A DNA stretch of 64,000 bases from Micromonospora coriariae (GTDB lineage Bacteria; Actinomycetota; Actinomycetes; Mycobacteriales; Micromonosporaceae): the NCBI RefSeq assembly GCF_900091455.1, contig NZ_LT607412.1:3596001-3660000 (forward strand). The letters are read 5' to 3'. Below are positions 43,966 to 51,707 of this stretch, piece after piece. The position numbers and the translations under genes were made by a program. How positions within the stretch are numbered: position 1 is the first letter of the stretch; every line of letters starts with the position of its first letter. A model generated the notes under the pieces. That model did not search any database and was not told the DNA's origin. It was given only the letters and a program-made list of their open reading frames with translations.

Positions 43966-44925
43966 TCAGTCGTTGGCGTGCAGGGCGGCGTTCAGCTCGA
44001 TGCCCCGGCCGGTGCGCGGCCGGGCCTCCAGCGCGCCGGTCACCGAGTTGCGCCAGAACAGCAGGCCGTCGACACCGGACAGTTCGCGGGCCTTGACCAC
44101 CCGGCCGTCCGGCAGACTGATCTTCGACGCTGCGGTGATGTAGCAGCCCGCCTCCACCACGCAGTCGTCGCCGAGCGAGATGCCGACGCCGGCGTTCGCG
44201 CCGATCAGGCTCCGCTCACCGATGCTCACCTTCTCCGTGCCGCCACCGGAGAGGGTGCCCATGATCGAAGCGCCGCCGCCGATGTCGGAGCCGTCGCCGA
44301 TCAGCACGCCCTGCACGATCCGGCCCTCCACCATCGACGTGCCCACGGTGCCGGCGTTGAAGTTGACGAAGCCCTCGTGCATCACAGTGGTGCCGGCGGC
44401 CAGGTGGGCGCCGAGCCGGACCCGGTCCGCGTCGGCGATCCGCACGCCGGAGGGGACCACGTAGTCGGTCATCCGGGGGAACTTGTCCACCCCGTACACC
44501 GCCAGGTGGCGGCCGGCGGCCCGCTCAATCACCCGCAGCTCGTCCACCCGCTCCGGCGGGCACGGCCCGGCGGAGGTCCACGCCACGTTGGCCAGCTTGC
44601 CGAAGATGCCGTCCAGGTTGAGCTGGTTGGGCCGGACCAGGCGGTGCGAGAGCAGGTGCAGCCGGAGGTACGCGTCCGGGGCGTCCTTGATCGGGTCGTC
44701 CAGCGAGCCGATCACGGTGACCACCTGGACGGTACGCAGACCCGGCAGCGGCCGGTCGCCGACCGCGGCCGGCGGCAGGTCGAGCACGTCCGTCTCGTCC
44801 TCACCGGCGACCAGCGGCAGCTCACCCAGGCCCAGCTTGCCGGTCGGGTACCAGGTGTCGAGCACCTGTTCGTCGGCCGTGACGGTGGCCAGGCCGATGC
44901 CCCAGGCGGAATCTGCGGACGTCAC
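43966..44925 (-). CDS. dapD: tetrahydrodipicolinate N-succinyltransferase
   Basis: A 319-residue enzyme of the actinobacterial DapD type. The N-terminal alpha/beta domain is followed by a left-handed beta-helix (VRLGAHLAAGTTVMHEGFVNFNAG, IVQGVLIGDGSDIGGGASIMG). The conserved GTSMVEGR and NAGVGISLGDDC segments mark the succinyl-CoA and metal regions. It makes N-succinyl-2-amino-6-ketopimelate, the substrate of DapC. It starts at GTG 44925 and is divergent from dapE across 101 bases, the same arrangement as Rv1201c/Rv1202. Confidence 0.96.
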   Translation of the reverse strand: MTSADSAWGIGLATVTADEQVLDTWYPTGKLGLGELPLVAGEDETDVLDLPPAAVGDRPLPGLRTVQVVTVIGSLDDPIKDAPDAYLRLHLLSHRLVRPNQLNLDGIFGKLANVAWTSAGPCPPERVDELRVIERAAGRHLAVYGVDKFPRMTDYVVPSGVRIADADRVRLGAHLAAGTTVMHEGFVNFNAGTVGTSMVEGRIVQGVLIGDGSDIGGGASIMGTLSGGGTEKVSIGERSLIGANAGVGISLGDDCVVEAGCYITAASKISLPDGRVVKARELSGVDGLLFWRNSVTGALEARPRTGRGIELNAALHAND

Positions 44926-45026
44926 TGTTGCACCTCTCGGTCGCGGCCGGACCGGCCTCTGTTCACGACGGCGGGGCTCGCAAGCTCACTCTTCGCGCTG
45001 ACAAACCTGAAGGTACCGTGCGAACC

Positions 45027-46100
45027 ATGGAGAACCCGCTGACCCCCGAGGTCCTCGCCGATCCGGTGGCGCTGACCCGCGCCCTGGTCGACATCGAGTC
45101 CGTGTCCCTCAACGAGAAGGCCATCGCCGACTGCGTTGAAGAGGTGCTGCGGGGCGTACCGCACCTGACCACCCACCGGCACGGCAACACGGTGATGGCG
45201 CGCACCGACCTGGGTCGCTCGCAGCGCGTCGTACTGGCCGGGCACCTGGACACGGTGCCGCTGAACAACAACTTCCCGTCGAGCATGCGCGGCGACCTGA
45301 TGTACGGCTGCGGCACGTCCGACATGAAGTCCGGAGTCGCGTACGCGCTGCACCTCGCGGTCACCCTGCCCGAGCCGCGCTACGACGTGACGTACTTCTT
45401 CTACGAGGCCGAGGAGATCGAGTCCCGGTACAACGGGCTGAACCTGGTCGCGCAGGCGTATCCGGAGTGGCTGGAGGCGGACTTCGCAGTCCTGCTGGAG
45501 CCGACGTACGGCCTCGTCGAGGCGGGCTGCCAGGGCACCATGCGAGCCATCGTGACCACCTCCGGTGAGCGGGCCCACGCGGCGCGCTCCTGGCACGGGG
45601 TGAATGCCATCCACGCCGCCGGTGAGGTGCTGCGGCGACTCCAGGCGTACGAGGGGCGCCGGGTCACCATCGAGGGGTGCGACTTCCGCGAGGGTCTGAA
45701 CGCGGTCCGGATCACCGGCGGCGTCGCGGGAAACGTGATCCCCGACCACTGCGAGATCGAGGTCAACTACCGGTACGCACCGGATCGCGACCCGGTGGCG
45801 GCGGAGGCGCACCTGCGGGAGGTCTTCGCGGGCTTCGAGCTGACCGTGACCGACGCGGCGGCCGGCGCGGCCCCCGGCCTGGAGGCGGCCCCGGCGAAGG
45901 AGTTCCTGGCGGCGGTCGGTGCGGCGCCGATCGGCAAGCTGGGCTGGACGGACGTGGCCCGGTTCGCGGCCATGGGCATCCCCGCGCTCAATTTCGGCCC
46001 GGGCGACCCCAACCTGGCCCACCACAAGGACGAGCACGTCGAAATCAGCAAGATCCGCGACGGCGCCGCGACCCTGCACCGCTGGCTGGCCCCGGCCTGA
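45027..46100 (+). CDS. dapE: succinyl-diaminopimelate desuccinylase
   Basis: A 357-residue M20-family metallohydrolase. Zinc ligands are His in LAGHLDTVPLN, the bridging Asp in CGTSDMKSGVA, the Glu pair in YEAEEIES and a C-terminal His in LAHHKDEHVEI. The dimerisation lid includes ERAHAARSWHGVNAIHAAGE. It releases LL-diaminopimelate and succinate. ATG 45027 is chosen since it fits the family N-terminus; a longer frame runs back into the divergent promoter region. It is followed by a 57-bp palindrome (46118-46174). Confidence 0.96.
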   Translation: MENPLTPEVLADPVALTRALVDIESVSLNEKAIADCVEEVLRGVPHLTTHRHGNTVMARTDLGRSQRVVLAGHLDTVPLNNNFPSSMRGDLMYGCGTSDMKSGVAYALHLAVTLPEPRYDVTYFFYEAEEIESRYNGLNLVAQAYPEWLEADFAVLLEPTYGLVEAGCQGTMRAIVTTSGERAHAARSWHGVNAIHAAGEVLRRLQAYEGRRVTIEGCDFREGLNAVRITGGVAGNVIPDHCEIEVNYRYAPDRDPVAAEAHLREVFAGFELTVTDAAAGAAPGLEAAPAKEFLAAVGAAPIGKLGWTDVARFAAMGIPALNFGPGDPNLAHHKDEHVEISKIRDGAATLHRWLAPA

Positions 46101-46117
46101 CCCGCCCGTCTACCCGG

Positions 46118-46174
46118 TGATCAAGAGGTTCGCGTCAGCCGGGCCCGTTGTCGGCGACGCGAACCTCTTGATCA
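46118..46174. repeat. 57-bp TGATCA palindrome, copy D (variant arms)
   Basis: TGATCAAGAGGTTCGCGTC (46118-46136) is an exact inverted repeat of 46156-46174. The whole core is again 57 bp. The arm sequence differs from copies A-C after TGATCA (AGAGGTT against TGAAGTT), and the loop lacks the exact GCGACACGCCG motif, so this is a subfamily. It sits 18 bases after the dapE stop and overlaps the 3' end of a small leftward gene, whose stop codon lies within it. Confidence 0.85.
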
Positions 46175-46299
46175 GCTCCGGACGGGGAGAGGGAGTGGGG
46201 CTCGTCCTGTTGGCGGGTGCGGCGGCGCTCGGCCACCACGTCTCGGATCCGTCGCTGCATCTGGCGACGGATCCGGATCATCTCGCTGTTGCTGATCAC
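46135..46299 (-). CDS. small Arg-rich protein ending in a repeat
   Basis: 54 codons from GTG 46299, with GGAGGAG six bases upstream, a strong ribosome site. The first 35 residues (VISNSEMIRIRRQMQRRIRD...) are helical and very basic. The last 13 or so are encoded by the 57-bp palindrome, which also supplies the TGA. A CATACCCGGTATG palindrome lies 33 bases upstream of the start. The function is unknown; a nucleic-acid-binding peptide is a guess. The original C-terminus may have been displaced by the repeat. Confidence 0.5.
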   Translation of the reverse strand: MISNSEMIRIRRQMQRRIRDVVAERRRTRQQDEPHSLSPSGADQEVRVADNGPG

Positions 46300-46331
46300 G
46301 CTGTCTCCTCCCCCGAAGGCGCGCGCCGGGG

Positions 46332-46344
46332 CATACCCGGTATG
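46332..46344. promoter_or_regulatory. CATACCcGGTATG palindrome between small gene and LOG gene
   Basis: A perfect 6-bp inverted repeat with one central base. The 17-mer GCATACCCGGTATGTGA matches the site upstream of the subtilase gene at 15 of 17 positions. It is placed 33 bases upstream of the leftward small gene and 111 bases upstream of the rightward LOG gene. A shared regulator or an extended promoter element could explain it. Confidence 0.5.
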
Positions 46345-46454
46345 TGAATAGTAAGACGTACGAGCGAGCCGAATAGTTGCCCAAGATCTCGAACTATTTC
46401 TCGGCGTCCGCGCCCCGCACACCCGACACGTGCCGCTCCACTACGGTTGCTCCC

Positions 46455-47318
46455 ATGAGCCAGAGCAACGGGCGGGAGGCGGGCCGCGGTCCCGGACAGG
46501 AGCGGCACCGGGGCGCGGTGACGCTGCGCCGGGGGGCGATTCCGAGCAGCACCGCGGACCAGCGGCTGCTGGACTCGCGCGGGCGGGGCGACTGGAAGAC
46601 CAGGGACGCCTGGCGGGCGCTGCGGATCCTGTCCGAGTTCGTCGAGGGCTTCGACACGCTCGCCGACCTGCCGCCGGCGGTCAGCGTCTTCGGCTCCGCG
46701 CGCAGCGGCCCGGACACCGCCGAGTGCCGTCTGGCCGAGCAGTTGGGCGGCGCGCTGGCCCGGGCCGGCTACGCGGTGATCACCGGTGGTGGGCCGGGGG
46801 TGATGGAGGCCGCCAACCGGGGGGCCAGTGAGGCCGGCGGGCTCTCCGTCGGGCTCGGCATCGAGCTTCCGTTCGAGCAGGGCATCAACGAATGGGTCGA
46901 CCTGGCCATCGACTTCCGCTACTTCTTCGCCCGCAAGACCATGTTCGTCAAGTACGCGCAGGCGTTCGTGGTGCTGCCCGGCGGGTTCGGGACCATGGAC
47001 GAGCTGTTCGAGGCGCTCACCCTCGTGCAGACCGGCAAGGTCACCCGGTTCCCGGTGGTGCTGATGGGGGTCGCCTACTGGCAGGGGCTGCTCGACTGGA
47101 TGCGTGACTCGATGGCCGCCGACGGCAAGATCGGCCCGGTCGACCTGGACCTGATCTGCCTCACCGACGACGTCAACGCGGCGGTCCGGCACATCATCGA
47201 GGCCGAGGCGACGCTCTCCGCCGAGCAGGAGGCGGTCCGCGACGAGGCCGTCGCCCGTACCGCCGCCGACCAGCAGGCCGCCGCCGAGCAGTCGGCCGAG
47301 CAGCCACGGGAGAGCTGA
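46455..47318 (+). CDS. LOG-family protein (TIGR00730), longer form
   Basis: A 287-residue Rossmann protein of the lysine-decarboxylase-like/LOG family. It has VITGGGPGVMEAANRGA and the diagnostic PGGFGTMDE. LOG enzymes act as phosphoribohydrolases that release cytokinin-like bases from nucleotides; the bacterial role may be nucleotide salvage. Basic N-terminal and Ala/Glu/Gln-rich C-terminal extensions surround the core. The start ATG 46455 fits the family. Its stop overlaps the ATG of a second LOG gene (TGATG). Confidence 0.9.
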   Translation: MSQSNGREAGRGPGQERHRGAVTLRRGAIPSSTADQRLLDSRGRGDWKTRDAWRALRILSEFVEGFDTLADLPPAVSVFGSARSGPDTAECRLAEQLGGALARAGYAVITGGGPGVMEAANRGASEAGGLSVGLGIELPFEQGINEWVDLAIDFRYFFARKTMFVKYAQAFVVLPGGFGTMDELFEALTLVQTGKVTRFPVVLMGVAYWQGLLDWMRDSMAADGKIGPVDLDLICLTDDVNAAVRHIIEAEATLSAEQEAVRDEAVARTAADQQAAAEQSAEQPRES

Positions 47319-47863
47319 TGGCGGCGATCTGCGTCTTCTGCGCCTCCTCCCGTACCCTCGACCAGCGCTGGTTGGACCTGGCCGCCGAGACCGGCGCGGA
47401 GCTGGCCCGGCGCGGGCACACGCTCGTCAGCGGCGGCGGCTGCGTCGGCATGATGGGGGCGCTGGCGGACGGCGCCCGGGCCGCCGGAGGGCGCACCCTG
47501 GGCGTCATCCCGCAGGCGCTGGTGGACCTGGAGGTCGCCGACCTGGCCTCGGACGAGCTGCTGGTGACCGACTCGATGGCCACCCGCAAGAACGTGATGA
47601 TCGACAAGTCGGACGCGTTCCTCACCCTGCCCGGCGGGCTGGGCACCCTGGACGAGCTGTTCGAGGTCTGGACCACCGCCACCCTCACCCTGCACACCAA
47701 GCCGATGGTGCTGATCGACACCGACGGCTTCTACCGGCCGCTGCTGGACTGGCTCGGCACCCTCGCCGACCAGCACTTCCTCAAACCAGCCGGTCTCAGC
47801 CTCCTGACCGTCGCCACCTCCATCCCCGACGCCCTCGACGCCCTCGAATCCCACCTGACCTGA
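47318..47863 (+). CDS. LOG-family protein (TIGR00730), short form
   Basis: 181 residues close in size to Rv1205. It has CVFCASSRTLDQRW at the N-terminus, VSGGGCVGMMGALADGA, and PGGLGTLDELFEVW, the active-site Arg/Glu context of LOG phosphoribohydrolases. It is coupled to a longer paralogue upstream by a one-base overlap. Two LOG genes in tandem suggest a hetero-oligomer or two substrates. It is followed by repeat copy C. Confidence 0.92.
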   Translation: MAAICVFCASSRTLDQRWLDLAAETGAELARRGHTLVSGGGCVGMMGALADGARAAGGRTLGVIPQALVDLEVADLASDELLVTDSMATRKNVMIDKSDAFLTLPGGLGTLDELFEVWTTATLTLHTKPMVLIDTDGFYRPLLDWLGTLADQHFLKPAGLSLLTVATSIPDALDALESHLT

Positions 47864-47898
47864 CCCCACCCCACCCACCCCGGCCCCCCACCGCCCCA

Positions 47899-47967
47899 CC
47901 CCGTCGATCATGAAGTTGGCGGCGCTGCCGTCGGCGTGTCGCGCCGCTAACTTCATGATCGACGGAG
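47899..47967 (-). repeat. 57-bp TGATCA palindrome, copy C (core 47905-47961)
   Basis: Core CGATCATGAAGTT...AACTTCATGATCG is exactly 57 bp. The full stem 47899-47924 against 47942-47967 has two mismatches in 26. The loop motif CGGCGTGTCGC is the reverse complement of GCGACACGCCG and falls at the same offset once the element is inverted. The outer pair is C-G instead of T-A and inner pairs are GC-rich, so changes are compensated. Flanks are C-rich left (CCCCACCCCACC) and G-rich right (GGTGGGGTGGGG). Confidence 0.9.
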
Positions 47968-48052
47968 TTGGTGGGGTGGGGTGAGGCCGGATGGGCCGGG
48001 CGGGGGTCAGTGGGGTGGGTGGGGTGTCGTATGGGCGTGATGGGATGAGCTG

Positions 48053-51000
48053 ATGCAGGCGTACCGGTTGGTGCGACGGTCCGGGGGGCCGGCGCGGGGG
48101 GACGGGGGCGTGCCGATCGGCGGCACCGTGCCCGCCGGTAGCGGCGCGGCCCAGAGCGGCACCCTGCCCGCCGGTGGGGTTGCGCCGACCGCCGCGGTCG
48201 GGGCGGTCGGTCCCGACGGGCGCGAGCGGGCGGCCGGGTCCGGAACAGACGGGATCGGCCGGCGGGTCGATCCGGTGCAGGCGGAGGTGGTCGGGCACAC
48301 CGACGGGCCGATGCTCGTGCTCGGCGGGCCGGGCACCGGCAAGACCAGCACCCTGGTCGAGGCGGTCGCCGCCCGGGTGACCGAGGGGGTCGATCCCGAA
48401 CGGATCCTGGTGCTGACCTTCGGTCGCCGAGGCGCCACCGCGCTACGCCAGCGCATCGAGGCCCGGGTGGCGCAGGACGGCCACCGGGTGCTGCGTGAGC
48501 CCCTGGTGCGCACCTTCGCGGCGTACGCCTTCGGGCTGCTCCGCCGGGCCGCCGCCGAACGCGGCGAGCCGTCGCCCCGGCTGCTCACCGGCCCCGAGCA
48601 GGATCTGATCATCCGCGAGCTGCTGGACGTGGTGGGCGAGGAGCCCGAGGACGACCCGGTCGGGTGGCCGACGGATCTACGGCCGGCCCTACGGACCCGA
48701 GCCTTCGCCGGTCAGTTGCGCGACCTGCTCATGCGTGCCGCTGAGCGCGGCGTCGGCCCGGCCGACCTGGCCCGGCTCGGCGAGAAGCTCGGCCGCGCCG
48801 ACTGGCCGGCCGCCGCGCGCTTCCTGCGGGAGTACGTCGCGGTGCTCGCGCTGCGCGACGTCAGCAACCGCGGCTCGATCGCGTACGACCCGGCCGAACT
48901 GGTCCGTGCGGCCACCGGGTTGCTGCGCGACGACGAGGAGCTGTTGGCCGCCGAGCGCCGCCGGCTCGCCCACGTGTACGTCGACGAGCTGGCCGACACC
49001 GACCCCGCCCAGCTCGACCTGCTGTCGGTGATCGCCGGTGGCGGCAAGACGCTTGTCGCGTTCGCCGACCCGGATTCCTCCACGTACGCCTTCCGTGGCG
49101 CCGACCCGGCCGGCGTGACGACCTTCCCGCACCGGTTCCGGACCGCCTCGGGGGCGCCGGCCGCGCAGGTGCTGCTGACCACGTCCTACCGGGCGGGGCC
49201 GGGCCTGCTCGCCGCGATCGCACGGCTGGGCCGCCGGCTGCGGGGTCCGGCGGCGCACCGCCGGCTGCACCCCCTGCCGGACGCCCCGACGGGCGTGGTC
49301 GAGGTGCACACGTTCCGCTCGGCGACCAGCGAGGCCGCCTGGCTGGCCCACGCGCTGCGCTCGGCGCACCTGCTCGACGGCATGCCCTGGTCGCGGATGG
49401 CGGTGCTGGTGCGGTCGACCGCGTTGCAGCTGCCCACGCTGCAACGGGCGCTGCACGCCGCCGGCGTACCCACAGTGGTGCACGGCGAGGACCTGCCGCT
49501 GCACCTGCAACCGGCGGTGGCCCCGCTGCTGCTCCTGCTGCGCTGCGCGCTGGAGCCGGACCGGCTGGACGAGGAGGCCGCGGTCGCGCTGCTGCACTCG
49601 CCGCTGGGCGGGGCGGACCCGCTGGCCGAGCGGCGGCTGCGGCAGGGCCTGCGTGCTCTGGCACTGGCCGGCGGAGACCGGCGCCCGTCCGGGGAGCTGA
49701 TCGTCGAGGCGTTGCGCGACCCGGCCGAGCTGGCCGGCATCGAGCGACGGTGGGCGGAGCCGGCACAGGCGGTGGCCGGGCTGCTGGCCACCGCCCGGGC
49801 TTCCGCCGCCCGGCCGGGCGCGACGGCAGAGGACGTGCTCTGGGCCGTCTGGCACGCCAGCGGGCTTGCCGAACGCTGGGCCGGAGCGATCGGCCAGGGG
49901 CAACCGGCGGCCGGCGAGGGGGACCTGGCCCGGCGGCGGCGGGCTGAGGCCGCCGACCGGGATCTGGACGCCGTGCTGGTGCTCTTCGACGCGGCGGCCC
50001 GCTTCACCGACCGGCTTCCCGGTGCCCGCACCGAGGTCTTCCTCGACCATGTGCTCGGTCAGGACCTGCCGGCCGACACCATCGCCCCGACCGCCGACCG
50101 GGGTGCGGCTGTCCGGCTGCTCACCGCGCACGGCGCGAAGGGCCTGGAGTGGGACCTGGTCGCGGTGGCCGGGGTGCAGGAGGGCATCTGGCCGGACCTG
50201 CGCCTGCGCGGCAGCCTGCTCGGCTCGGAGCGACTGGTCGACGTGCTGGCCGGGCGGTCCGTCGGCGGCGCCACCGCGGCGAACGTGGTGGGTCAGACGT
50301 CGGCGTTGCTGGACGAGGAGCGCCGGCTCTTCCACGTCGCCGTCAGCCGGGCCCGGCACCGGCTGCTGGTCACCGCGGTGGCGTCGGCCGCGGTCGGCGG
50401 CGACGATCACGAGGAGCAGCCGAGCCGGTTCCTGCACGAGCTGGGGCCCACCCCGAGCGGGCCGCCCACCCCGCCGACCGGGCCAACCACTCCGCCCGGT
50501 CCCCGCACCGGGCCGACCAACGATCCCGCCGGCCATCCGCCGGACGCCGTGCACAGCGGCGACGGTGCGGCCGGCGCCGGCGTCACCGACGGCGCGACCG
50601 GAAACGGCGCCCCGCACGGCGTGTCCAGTGACCGAGACGTGACCGAGGACGGGGAGCCGGACCGGCCCGGCGCGCTGCCGGTCACCCGACCACCGCGGGC
50701 GCTGACGCTGCCGGCGCTGGTCGCCGAGCTGCGTACCGCGATCACCGACCCGGCCGCGCCGGCGTTCCGGCGGCGCGCCGCGGCGGCCGAGCTCGCCCGG
50801 CTCGCCGCCGCCGGTGTGCCCGGCGCGCATCCGGACGACTGGTGGGGTCTGCGTGCGCTCTCCGACGACCGGCCGCTGGTCGATGACGGTGAGCCGGTGC
50901 GGGTTACCCCGTCGGCGATGGAGAGCGCGTTGCGGTGCAGCCTGCGCTGGCTGCTGGAACGGCACGGCGGCAGCGGCCCGGCCAGCACCGCTCAGGGCGT

Positions 51001-51697
51001 GGGCAACCTGGTGCACGCCGCCTCGATGCTCGCCGAGGACGCCAGTGCCGACCGGGGCGCCCTGCTCGACTACGTGGCCGCCCGGTTCGACGCGATCGAG
51101 TTGGCCGCCCGGTGGATGGCCGGCCCGGAGCGGGAGCGCGCCGAGGCGATGGTCGACAAGCTGCTGCGCTGGCTGGCCACCAACCCGCGCCGGCTGCTCG
51201 CCATCGAGCACGAGTTCGCGGTCCGCCTGGACGACCCGCACCGGCCGGTCGACCTGGCCGGCCGGGTCGACCGGTTGGAGGTCGACGAGGACGGGCGACT
51301 GGTGGTGATCGACCTGAAGACCGGCAAGTCCACCGCCGTCACCGGCACCGACCTGGCCGAGCATCCGCAGCTCGGCGCGTACCAGGCGGCGGTGGAGGCG
51401 GGGGCGTTCGTCGAGTTCGGCGACGAGTCCGGGGGCGCCGCGCTTGTGCAGCTCGGCACCTCCGCCAAGGACGCCCGGGAGCAGAATCAACCGGCGGTCG
51501 GCGAGGGACCGGCGGCTGGCTGGGCGACAGCGCTGGTTCGGCGGACCGCCGATACGATGGCCGCTGCCACCTTCGCCGCGGTGGCGAACTCGAAGTGCCG
51601 GGTCTGCCCGGTGCGCACCAGCTGCCCGGTCTCCGGGCAGGGGCGCCAGGTCGTCGAGCCGCCGACCACCCGGAGCAGCCCCGAGGGCGAGGAGTGA
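48053..51697 (+). CDS. adnA: AdnA-type helicase-nuclease subunit
   Basis: A 1214-residue UvrD-like motor fused to a RecB-type nuclease. Walker A is LGGPGTGKTSTLVEA (about 90), motif Ia is LTFGRRGATALRQRI, and the Walker B region is YVDELADTDPAQ. The nuclease has VVIDLKTGKS (about 1085). A 4Fe-4S site is formed by Cys in ALRCSLRW and CRVCPVRTSC (C-x2-C-x5-C). A Pro/Gly/Thr linker of about 90 residues joins motor and nuclease, and the first 70 residues are low-complexity. With AdnB it resects double-strand breaks as in mycobacteria. ATG 48053 gives the longest N-terminus; an internal start is possible. Confidence 0.92.
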   Translation: MQAYRLVRRSGGPARGDGGVPIGGTVPAGSGAAQSGTLPAGGVAPTAAVGAVGPDGRERAAGSGTDGIGRRVDPVQAEVVGHTDGPMLVLGGPGTGKTSTLVEAVAARVTEGVDPERILVLTFGRRGATALRQRIEARVAQDGHRVLREPLVRTFAAYAFGLLRRAAAERGEPSPRLLTGPEQDLIIRELLDVVGEEPEDDPVGWPTDLRPALRTRAFAGQLRDLLMRAAERGVGPADLARLGEKLGRADWPAAARFLREYVAVLALRDVSNRGSIAYDPAELVRAATGLLRDDEELLAAERRRLAHVYVDELADTDPAQLDLLSVIAGGGKTLVAFADPDSSTYAFRGADPAGVTTFPHRFRTASGAPAAQVLLTTSYRAGPGLLAAIARLGRRLRGPAAHRRLHPLPDAPTGVVEVHTFRSATSEAAWLAHALRSAHLLDGMPWSRMAVLVRSTALQLPTLQRALHAAGVPTVVHGEDLPLHLQPAVAPLLLLLRCALEPDRLDEEAAVALLHSPLGGADPLAERRLRQGLRALALAGGDRRPSGELIVEALRDPAELAGIERRWAEPAQAVAGLLATARASAARPGATAEDVLWAVWHASGLAERWAGAIGQGQPAAGEGDLARRRRAEAADRDLDAVLVLFDAAARFTDRLPGARTEVFLDHVLGQDLPADTIAPTADRGAAVRLLTAHGAKGLEWDLVAVAGVQEGIWPDLRLRGSLLGSERLVDVLAGRSVGGATAANVVGQTSALLDEERRLFHVAVSRARHRLLVTAVASAAVGGDDHEEQPSRFLHELGPTPSGPPTPPTGPTTPPGPRTGPTNDPAGHPPDAVHSGDGAAGAGVTDGATGNGAPHGVSSDRDVTEDGEPDRPGALPVTRPPRALTLPALVAELRTAITDPAAPAFRRRAAAAELARLAAAGVPGAHPDDWWGLRALSDDRPLVDDGEPVRVTPSAMESALRCSLRWLLERHGGSGPASTAQGVGNLVHAASMLAEDASADRGALLDYVAARFDAIELAARWMAGPERERAEAMVDKLLRWLATNPRRLLAIEHEFAVRLDDPHRPVDLAGRVDRLEVDEDGRLVVIDLKTGKSTAVTGTDLAEHPQLGAYQAAVEAGAFVEFGDESGGAALVQLGTSAKDAREQNQPAVGEGPAAGWATALVRRTADTMAAATFAAVANSKCRVCPVRTSCPVSGQGRQVVEPPTTRSSPEGEE

Positions 51698-51707
51698 GCG
51701 TAGCCCC

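Noticed and set aside
3928..47967. CRISPR array
   Set aside because: The repeats are palindromes dispersed over 44 kb without regular spacers or cas genes.
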